From NCBI RefSeq assembly GCF_014358015.1, contig NZ_JACONV010000004.1, forward strand, positions 208,738-272,737: a DNA stretch of 64,000 nt, read 5' to 3'. The translations under genes were made by a program, and so were the position numbers. The DNA comes from Pseudomonas triticifolii. GTDB lineage: Bacteria; Pseudomonadota; Gammaproteobacteria; Pseudomonadales; Pseudomonadaceae. The notes below the pieces were generated by a model. The model worked only from the letters and a program-made list of their open reading frames with translations, was not told the DNA's origin and ran no database searches. Within the stretch, counting starts at the first letter, position 1; every line of letters starts with the position of its first letter. Shown piece by piece: positions 58,729-64,000 of this stretch.

Positions 58729-58799
58729 GGGGTATGCATTCATCCAGATACTTTCGTTTGGGCCCCCGTTTTACTTGCCTTCTGGAACAATCACCGCCG

Positions 58800-60146
58800 C
58801 TACTCCGGCATGAAATGAATCCTGAACGCGGCCCCTCCCAGTGACGAATCATCCAGCGTCAGTCGGGCGCTGTAGCTTTCGATGATGTCCTTGACCACGG
58901 CCAGGCCAATGCCCTGCCCGGGGTTCTGGCGATCGAGCCGTTCGCCGCGCTCTAGAATGCGTGCCCGCTGGTGCTGCGGGACGCCAGGCCCATCGTCTTC
59001 GATGCACAGTTCATCGCCTGAAGCCGACTCGGCGAAGCTGACGCGCACCTCGCTCAGGCACAGGCGATAGGCGTTTTCCAGAAGGTTGCCGAGCATTTCC
59101 AGCAACGCGCCCTCTTCCATGTGCACCTGGCAATGCGCCGACAGGTCCAGCGTGACCTTGACCTGCTTGTCGCGGTACACCTTGTCCAGCGTATTACACA
59201 GGCTTTCGACCACCGGCCGCAGCATCACGTGATGGCGCACCAGCCCGCTCTTGCGCAGGCTCGCACGTTGCAACTGGTAACCGATCTGCTGGCTCATGCG
59301 CTCGATCTGCGATTGCAGCACCCGCGCCTGCTCGACATCTTCAGGACGTTTGGCGATGTTTTCGCTGACGCCTTGCAACACCGCCAGCGGAGTTTTCAGG
59401 CTGTGCGCAAGGTCGCCCAGCGAGTCACGATAGCGGGCGCGCTGCTCGCGCTCACTGCGCAGCAGGCGGTTGAGCGAGTCGGTCAGGCGCAGCAGCTCGC
59501 TGGGATGCTTTTCGCTCAGGCTGTCACGCGCACCGGTTTCCACGTCATCGAGTTCCTGACTCAGGCCACGAAGTGCTCGCAACCCCCAGGTGAGGCCGCC
59601 CCACAACAGGCCCAGCAACACCACCAAGGCCGTGCCGAAGCCCAGATAGAGCTTCTGACGCAAACCATTGATGGTTTCCTGATAGCCGCGCAACGGCTGA
59701 ACCGCGACGATACTGAAGGCGGCGTTGCGACCACCCAGCAGGCGAATCTCGACGTCATAGACGAAGTACTCGTCGCCGTTGATTTCCTTGATCTTGGTGA
59801 ACTGACTGCCCTGCCCGTCGTAACTTGGGTGGTAATCGATGTCCATCGCTTCGGTGGACAGCGAACGCCAGACCATCTGCCCCTGACGGTTATAGATGTA
59901 GCCCATCAGACGGCTGCCGGGCAGGTTGAACTGTTCGCCCGGCAACAACGACGGCATCAACAGGTGATCGTCTTCAACGCGCGCCGCCGAGATCATCGTG
60001 GTCACATCCGACGCCAGCCGCTGTTCGATCGCGCCCCGCAACGCCAGGCTGAAACCGCTCTGCAGCGCAGGCAGCATCAGCAGCATGAAAATGACTGCAA
60101 GGGTCACAGCGCCCAGCATCAGGCGCAGGCGCAGCGAACGAATCAC
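58800..60146 (-). CDS. phoQ: PhoQ-type sensor histidine kinase
   Basis: 448-residue membrane kinase. Two membrane segments (about 8-35 and 165-190) enclose a periplasmic sensor of about 130 residues. HAMP follows. DLAHSLKTPLAVLQ carries the phospho-His, and NLLENAYRLC, EDDGPGVP and GQGIGLAVVKDI form the ATPase. PhoQ senses low magnesium and cationic peptides. It starts with GTG overlapping the phoP stop (GTGA). Confidence 0.93.
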   Translation of the reverse strand: MIRSLRLRLMLGAVTLAVIFMLLMLPALQSGFSLALRGAIEQRLASDVTTMISAARVEDDHLLMPSLLPGEQFNLPGSRLMGYIYNRQGQMVWRSLSTEAMDIDYHPSYDGQGSQFTKIKEINGDEYFVYDVEIRLLGGRNAAFSIVAVQPLRGYQETINGLRQKLYLGFGTALVVLLGLLWGGLTWGLRALRGLSQELDDVETGARDSLSEKHPSELLRLTDSLNRLLRSEREQRARYRDSLGDLAHSLKTPLAVLQGVSENIAKRPEDVEQARVLQSQIERMSQQIGYQLQRASLRKSGLVRHHVMLRPVVESLCNTLDKVYRDKQVKVTLDLSAHCQVHMEEGALLEMLGNLLENAYRLCLSEVRVSFAESASGDELCIEDDGPGVPQHQRARILERGERLDRQNPGQGIGLAVVKDIIESYSARLTLDDSSLGGAAFRIHFMPE

Positions 60147-60820
60147 GTACAGCGCTCAGTAAACAGATAGCCCATGCCGCGCACGGTCTCGATCGGTTTG
60201 AAGGCCACGCTGCTGTCCAGTTTGCGACGCAAACGGCCGACCAGCACCTCGATCACGTTCGGATCGCGCTCGTCATCGTCAGGGTACAGCTGCTCCATCA
60301 GACGTTCCTTGGGCACCACCTGCTGGTGATGGAGCATCAGGTATTCGAGGATGCGGTATTCGTACGCGGTCAGTGCCAGCGGCTGCTCAGACAGCGCGGC
60401 CTGTTTGCGATTGAGGTCCAGTAGCAGCGGCCCGGCCGTGATCGTGGACTGAATGAAACCACTGGAGCGGCGCAACAACGCATTCAGACGCGCCTCCAGC
60501 TCTTCGAACTGAAACGGCTTGACCACATAGTCATCGGCACCTGCAGCCAGCCCTTCGACCTTGTCCTGCCAGTTGCCGCGCGCGGTCAGGATCAGGATCG
60601 GAAACGATTTGCCCAACGCACGCAACTGACGGATCAGGTCCAGCCCGCCGATACCCGGCAGCCCCAGGTCGATCACCGCCAGGTCGTGGTTGAACTGCGC
60701 GACCTGATACAGCGCCTCTTCGGCATTGGCCACCGCTTCCACCACATGCCCCGCCTCGGTCAGACGCGTGCGCAGGTGATGACGCAACAGTGCTTCATCC
60801 TCGACCACCAACAACTTCAT
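60143..60820 (-). CDS. phoP: Response regulator PhoP
   Basis: 225-residue OmpR-family regulator. Receiver KLLVVEDEALLRHHLRTRL (residues 2-20), VIDLGLPGIGGLDL with the phospho-Asp and the Lys in VVKPFQFEELEARL are clear. The C-terminal winged helix has ALTAYEYRILEYLM and RDPNVIEVLVGRLRRKLD. GGAGGGC precedes the ATG. It is 27 bases downstream of the small secreted gene at 60848, so the three likely form one operon. Confidence 0.94.
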   Translation of the reverse strand: MKLLVVEDEALLRHHLRTRLTEAGHVVEAVANAEEALYQVAQFNHDLAVIDLGLPGIGGLDLIRQLRALGKSFPILILTARGNWQDKVEGLAAGADDYVVKPFQFEELEARLNALLRRSSGFIQSTITAGPLLLDLNRKQAALSEQPLALTAYEYRILEYLMLHHQQVVPKERLMEQLYPDDDERDPNVIEVLVGRLRRKLDSSVAFKPIETVRGMGYLFTERCT

Positions 60821-60847
60821 GCAGCCCTCCCAGGCACAGCCCCAACC

Positions 60848-61198
60848 TCAAGACAAGGAATGAAACGACATCGTCGCATCGGTACTCAACAGCCGGGCGC
60901 TGACAGGCACACGCTGTTTTACATCATAGCGGCCGAGCAGGATTTCACGGCTGACGGGCACACCATTGTGAGTGCCTGACAGATTGCCGTAAACCGGCGG
61001 CGAATAGAGCGTCCCCGCAGACACATTCAGTTGGTTCTGCTGACCGAGCCCGTGACTCCAGCCGCTGGCATCGTCGTGCCGCTCACTGGTCTTGCCGAAC
61101 TCGATGCGCGTCAGGTCAAGCCTGCCGTCACCAGCCTGTGCCGCTGCACTGCCACCCAGAAAAGCCAAGGCCAGGAAAAACTTGTTGATGCTCAACAT
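60848..61198 (-). CDS. Small secreted protein heading the phoPQ unit
   Basis: 116-residue protein with a signal peptide (about residues 1-21, AAAQA/GD). The mature part is polar with RIEFGKTSERHDDASG, LYSPPVYGNLSGTHNGVPVS and SREILLGRYDVKQR. No domain recognised. It occupies the operon position of oprH in P. aeruginosa but is much shorter and is not an obvious OprH homologue. AAAGGAGTCC precedes the ATG. The PhoP-like repeats lie 63-100 bases upstream. Confidence 0.78.
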   Translation of the reverse strand: MLSINKFFLALAFLGGSAAAQAGDGRLDLTRIEFGKTSERHDDASGWSHGLGQQNQLNVSAGTLYSPPVYGNLSGTHNGVPVSREILLGRYDVKQRVPVSARLLSTDATMSFHSLS

Positions 61199-61260
61199 AA
61201 GGACTCCTTTTGCGCTCGGGGACGCCATCAAGGTACGACTCAACAGTAATCCGGCCGGCC

Positions 61261-61298
61261 TGAACCCCGACTGAACGTTGCATGAACCTGCGCTGAAC
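61261..61298 (-). promoter_or_regulatory. Four GTTCA repeats at 11-bp spacing, PhoP-box-like
   Basis: Minus strand: GTTCA repeated four times at exactly 11-bp centres (plus-strand TGAAC at 61261, 61272, 61283 and 61294). The PhoP box of enteric bacteria is a direct repeat of GTTTA with the same 11-bp period. The array lies 63-100 bases upstream of the gene heading the phoPQ unit, an arrangement expected for PhoP autoregulation. It could also act on the divergent hydrolase gene. Confidence 0.6.
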
Positions 61299-61376
61299 AG
61301 TGTTTGAGGCCTCGCGCGGCAGAATCGGCTATCGTTGCCGTTCAATACGACACCCCCACTCAAGAAGGAGCTGAAC

Positions 61377-62165
61377 ATGCGCGTGTGGATGGCAATGATC
61401 ATGATGGGCCTAACCGGGCTCGCCCAGGCCGCGATCAAGACCGAACAGGTTGATTACAAAAGTGCCGACGGCACTAAACTGGTGGGTTACTACGCCTACG
61501 ACGATGCCATAAAAGGCCCACGCCCCGGCGTACTGGTGGTTCACGAGTGGTGGGGCCTGAACGACTACGCCAAACGCCGCGCCCGCGACCTGGCTGCGCT
61601 GGGCTACAGCGCCATGGCCATCGACATGTACGGCGAGGGCAAGAACACCGAACACCCGAACGATGCCATGGCGTTCATGCAGGCAGCCCTCAAGGACAGC
61701 GATGCGGCCGACAAGCGTTTTGATGCAGGCCTTGAGCAACTGAAGAACCAGCCGCAGACCGACCCGGCCAGAATTGCCGCCATTGGTTATTGCTTCGGCG
61801 GCAAGATTGTCCTGGACGCAGCCCGTCGCGGTGAGCCGCTGCTGGGCGTGGTGAGCTTCCACGGCGCGCTGGTCACCAACAGTCCGGCCAAACCTGGCAT
61901 CAAGGTGCCGATGCTGGTCGAGCACGGTGCCAAGGACAGCATGGTCACGCCTGAGAACGTGGCGGCCTTCAAGAAGGAAATGGACGACGCCAAAGCCGAC
62001 TACAAGTTCGTCAGCATCGAAGGTGCCAAACACGGCTTTACCAACCCCGACGCCGACCGTCTGAGCCACGGCGAACACGGTGGCCCGGACATCGGCTACG
62101 ACAAGGCTGCCGACCAGAGCTCGTGGTCGGACATGCAGGTATTCTTCAAGAAGATATTCGGGTAA
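61377..62165 (+). CDS. Secreted dienelactone hydrolase family protein
   Basis: 262-residue alpha/beta hydrolase. A signal peptide (about residues 1-18, LAQA/A) is visible. The nucleophile cysteine is in AIGYCFGGKIVLDA, the aspartate in VEHGAKDSMVTP and the histidine in KHGFTNPDA. Family members hydrolyse dienelactones or related lactones, but a periplasmic one probably has another substrate. AAGGAGCTGAAC precedes the ATG at 61377. It is divergent from the phoP unit. Confidence 0.9.
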   Translation: MRVWMAMIMMGLTGLAQAAIKTEQVDYKSADGTKLVGYYAYDDAIKGPRPGVLVVHEWWGLNDYAKRRARDLAALGYSAMAIDMYGEGKNTEHPNDAMAFMQAALKDSDAADKRFDAGLEQLKNQPQTDPARIAAIGYCFGGKIVLDAARRGEPLLGVVSFHGALVTNSPAKPGIKVPMLVEHGAKDSMVTPENVAAFKKEMDDAKADYKFVSIEGAKHGFTNPDADRLSHGEHGGPDIGYDKAADQSSWSDMQVFFKKIFG

Positions 62166-62173
62166 TGAACATG

Positions 62174-62206
62174 ATCGTTCCCACGTCGCAGTGGCGTGGG
62201 AACGAT
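62174..62206. repeat. 12-bp-arm inverted repeat, terminator-like element
   Basis: ATCGTTCCCACG and CGTGGGAACGAT flank nine bases between the hydrolase and pcpS genes. The arms are not followed by T-runs, so a terminator role is doubtful. It resembles a second dispersed palindrome class of pseudomonads. Confidence 0.65.
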
Positions 62207-62254
62207 GATCGGACGCAAACGCCAGCCTTCCCTCAAGCCTGATCCCCCGGCAAA

Positions 62255-62989
62255 ATGCCGCTCATGACTCGATTCCCGCCTCTCCCCGCCTGCTGCCCCG
62301 AACTCATCCAGCACTGGCCGCTGCCTCAGGCGGTGCCAGGCGCGGTGCTGGTCAGTGGCCATTTCGACCCACTCAAACTGGCCGACGGCGACTTTCTGCG
62401 CTGTGCGGTCGACACGCCTGCCAGCATTCAGCGTTCGGTTGCCAAGCGTCAGGCCGAGTTTCTTGCCGGTCGCCTGTGTGCCCGAGAAGCGCTGCGCAGG
62501 CTGGACGAACGTCAATGCGTCCCGGAAATTGGTGAAGATCGCGCGCCGGTATGGCCTGCCGATATCTGTGGCTCCATCACGCACAGCAAGGGCTGGGCGT
62601 CAGCCGTCGTCGCGCACAAGCAACAGTGGCGAGGGCTGGGGCTGGATACCGAAAACCTGCTGAGCCACGACCGCGCCTCGCGTCTGGCCGGGGAGATCCT
62701 GACCGCCAATGAGCTGGCAGACATGGCCAAAGGGCCGGAAGATCAAATCGCCTTTCGTGTCACCCTGACGTTCTCGATCAAGGAGGCGCTGTTCAAGGCG
62801 CTGTATCCCCTTGTGCAAAAACGCTTCTACTTCGAGGACGCCGAGTTGCTGGAATGGTCTGATGACGGTAGCGCCCGCCTGCGCCTGCTGATGGACCTGT
62901 CCAGTGAATGGCACCACGGCAAGGAACTGGATGGCCAGTTCAGTCTGCAAGGCGACAACCTGCTGAGCCTGATCGCCGTCGCTGTTTAA
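62255..62989 (+). CDS. pcpS: 4'-phosphopantetheinyl transferase PcpS
   Basis: 244-residue Sfp/EntD-type transferase that loads carrier proteins with phosphopantetheine. AVAKRQAEFLAGRLCAREAL-like sequence, APVWP, SGSITHSKG-like (ICGSITHSKGW), GLGLDTENL and FSIKEALFKALYPLV are close to P. aeruginosa PcpS, the single PPTase serving both fatty-acid and siderophore synthesis there. Start ATG at 62255 or 62264; no strong ribosome site. The fhuF-type gene is convergent. Confidence 0.92.
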   Translation: MPLMTRFPPLPACCPELIQHWPLPQAVPGAVLVSGHFDPLKLADGDFLRCAVDTPASIQRSVAKRQAEFLAGRLCAREALRRLDERQCVPEIGEDRAPVWPADICGSITHSKGWASAVVAHKQQWRGLGLDTENLLSHDRASRLAGEILTANELADMAKGPEDQIAFRVTLTFSIKEALFKALYPLVQKRFYFEDAELLEWSDDGSARLRLLMDLSSEWHHGKELDGQFSLQGDNLLSLIAVAV

Positions 62990-63622
62990 TCAATCAGGCA
63001 ATGGGCAGTGATGACAGCGCCCGACCCACTCCACCCGGTAACTCAGGCAACAAACCTTGCGCTGCCTGCGCGGCGCTTCGCCATCTGCCTGCTGTCTGTA
63101 CGTCACCGTCTGAAACAAGGGATTGATCCGGCCATCCGGGCGCTTGCGCTCGGTCAATAGCGCACACACGTCGCCCGGTTCAGTCACGCAGCTTTCCAGC
63201 GTGTCCCCGGCGCTGCTCCACAACACACGGCTCGCCAGCCCGCCGTAGCGGCTCAGTGTCTTGATAAAAGGCTGCAGGTTATCGTCGAGCAAGCCTGCAA
63301 AACGCTGAAACGGATCGTGCTGATCCTGCTGACACTCTTCGCCGTCTCCCGCGAACTGAATGCCCACCGGGATACCGCGCTCATCCAGCTCAAGCGCGAT
63401 GTATGCAAGCTGCAATGGATAGTGACGGTTGTGCACAAGGCTGGCCGACAGCACCGCGGGAATAAGCTGCATGAAGTAATACTTGGCCCATTGCGAGACC
63501 AGCACCGGCAACTGGCTGGGCATCAGCTCTGCGCCATAGAGATTCAACAACAACGCGTCCAGTCGCTCGGGACGCAGCAGGTCGGGCAGCGCTACAGACT
63601 GCTCGCCAAGACTACGTTTCAA
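62990..63622 (-). CDS. fhuF: FhuF-type ferric-siderophore reductase, possibly 5'-truncated
   Basis: 210-residue protein with the FhuF C-terminal [2Fe-2S] motif CCLSYRVEWVGRCHHC and the LWAQWY-type helix as VLVSQWAKYYFMQL. FhuF reduces iron in the cytoplasm to release it from siderophores. E. coli FhuF is 262 residues, so about 50 N-terminal residues are absent. The start is TTG at 63622, with GAGAGGG a few bases upstream. The frame is open to 63694 but passes into REP sequence. The 5' end abuts the tandem array at 63622, so gene disruption is possible. Confidence 0.72.
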   Translation of the reverse strand: MKRSLGEQSVALPDLLRPERLDALLLNLYGAELMPSQLPVLVSQWAKYYFMQLIPAVLSASLVHNRHYPLQLAYIALELDERGIPVGIQFAGDGEECQQDQHDPFQRFAGLLDDNLQPFIKTLSRYGGLASRVLWSSAGDTLESCVTEPGDVCALLTERKRPDGRINPLFQTVTYRQQADGEAPRRQRKVCCLSYRVEWVGRCHHCPLPD

Positions 63623-63800
63623 ACGGACCCTCTCAGCGGCTGTATGACGTTCACGCTTTGGTGGGAGGCGGCTTGCCGGCGATCCGGTTTCTCAGGCGAC
63701 CTGTCACTGACTGACCTGACGCCATCGCCGGCAAGCCGCATCCCACAATCCGATAGCAGGTCGGACGGCGCTACATCATGTTCACGAAGACGATGTTTCA
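63622..63800. repeat. 179-bp tandem unit 1 with REP pair
   Basis: Carries an inverted REP pair (63661-63746) and a diverged copy of the start region of the adjacent FhuF-type gene: RBS GAGAGGGTT, TTG and the codons for LKHRL..VAPSDLL. On the minus strand a 60-codon frame (63619-63801) fills the unit and its stop overlaps the TTG of fhuF (TTGA). Confidence 0.85.
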
Positions 63801-63979
63801 AGCGAACCCTCTCAGCGGCTGTATGACGCTCACGCTTTGGTGGGAGGCGGCTTGCCGGCGATTCGGCTTCTCAGACGACCTGTCATTGACTGACCTGACG
63901 CCATCGCCAGTAAGCCGCCTCCCACAATTCGATAGCAGGTCGGACGGCGCTACATCATGTTCGCGAAGACGATGTTTCA
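63801..63979. repeat. 179-bp tandem unit 2 with REP pair
   Basis: Same length and layout as unit 1, differing at about a dozen positions. Its REP pair runs 63840-63925, and the 60-codon minus-strand frame (63798-63980) again ends with a 4-base overlap of the next unit's TTG. Confidence 0.85.
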
Positions 63980-64000
63980 AGCGAACCCTCTCAAGCAGCT
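63980..64000. repeat. Start of third tandem unit, cut by window edge
   Basis: The 179-bp period continues for 21 bases (CAAGCGAACCCTCTCAAGC..) before the window ends. Further copies may follow outside. Confidence 0.75.

Larger units (their letters stand above)
58289..58799. other. Gene-free stretch between dctA and phoQ
   Basis: 511 bases holding the dctA leader, a sigma-54 promoter (58418-58432) and a REP pair (58641-58728). Two minus-strand frames near 58340-58631 lack ribosome sites and homology. The phoQ 3' end borders the right side. Confidence 0.7.

Overview
The window is a chromosomal segment of a fluorescent pseudomonad, most likely of the Pseudomonas syringae group. The evidence is high-GC coding sequence, an intact 917-residue GacS/LemA whose phosphorelay residues fall at H294, D717 and H863, gene neighbourhoods shared with P. 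aeruginosa (hda, DUF2066, purM, purN; mazG, relA, rlmD, cysM, gacS, ldhA; a cob operon beside FadL, glutathione peroxidase and MFS genes), and many palindromic REP elements whose core reads GGAGGCGGCTTGCCGGCGAT. I see no rRNA, tRNA, CRISPR array, prophage or insertion sequence. Almost all of it is core genome.

Layout: 0-8 kb has two cyclic-di-GMP enzymes flanking a TenA-like protein, then an ABC exporter coupled to a DsbA-like oxidoreductase, and the tRNA hydroxylase trhO with two FNR/Anr-type boxes upstream. 8-19 kb has bolA, a DUF2059 protein, fumC with a coupled flavodoxin-fold reductase, an EamA transporter, a DTW-domain protein, an acyl-carrier-like protein without the usual serine, a 40-residue basic protein, rmuC, a DnaA-box cluster and a FadL porin. 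19-30.4 kb has a secreted glutathione peroxidase, an MFS transporter with a translationally coupled 40-residue membrane protein, and a ten-gene cobalamin operon (cobO, cobB, bluB, cbiB, cobC/cobD, cobQ, cobU, cobT, phosphatase, cobS) read leftwards from a clear cobalamin riboswitch. The operon covers a,c-amidation, adenosylation, side-chain and nucleotide-loop assembly; the early corrin-ring genes are not here.

30.5-41 kb holds a sorbosone-dehydrogenase-like lipoprotein, two NlpC/P60 lipoproteins, a sirtuin behind hda, an AI-2E family permease, DUF2066, purM-purN, DUF3108 and small conserved proteins. 41-51 kb is the mazG-relA-rlmD-cysM / gacS-ldhA cluster, joining stringent response, rRNA modification, cysteine synthesis and the Gac global regulator. 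51-58 kb holds META and thioredoxin-like lipoproteins, arsC-wrbA, an apparently internally deleted DUF2069 gene, a Tag-like protein without the catalytic residues, ttcA, sprT, and dctA behind a consensus sigma-54 promoter.

58.8-64 kb holds phoQ and phoP behind a small secreted protein. Four GTTCA repeats at exact 11-bp spacing lie upstream and are strong candidates for a PhoP box. A secreted dienelactone hydrolase, the phosphopantetheinyl transferase pcpS and a short FhuF-type gene follow. The FhuF 5' end runs into a 179-bp tandem array (two full units and a third cut by the window edge). Each unit combines a REP pair with a diverged copy of the gene's own start region. This array, the PhoP-like repeat, the double Anr box, the DnaA-box cluster and the hidden small ORFs are the main points for follow-up.
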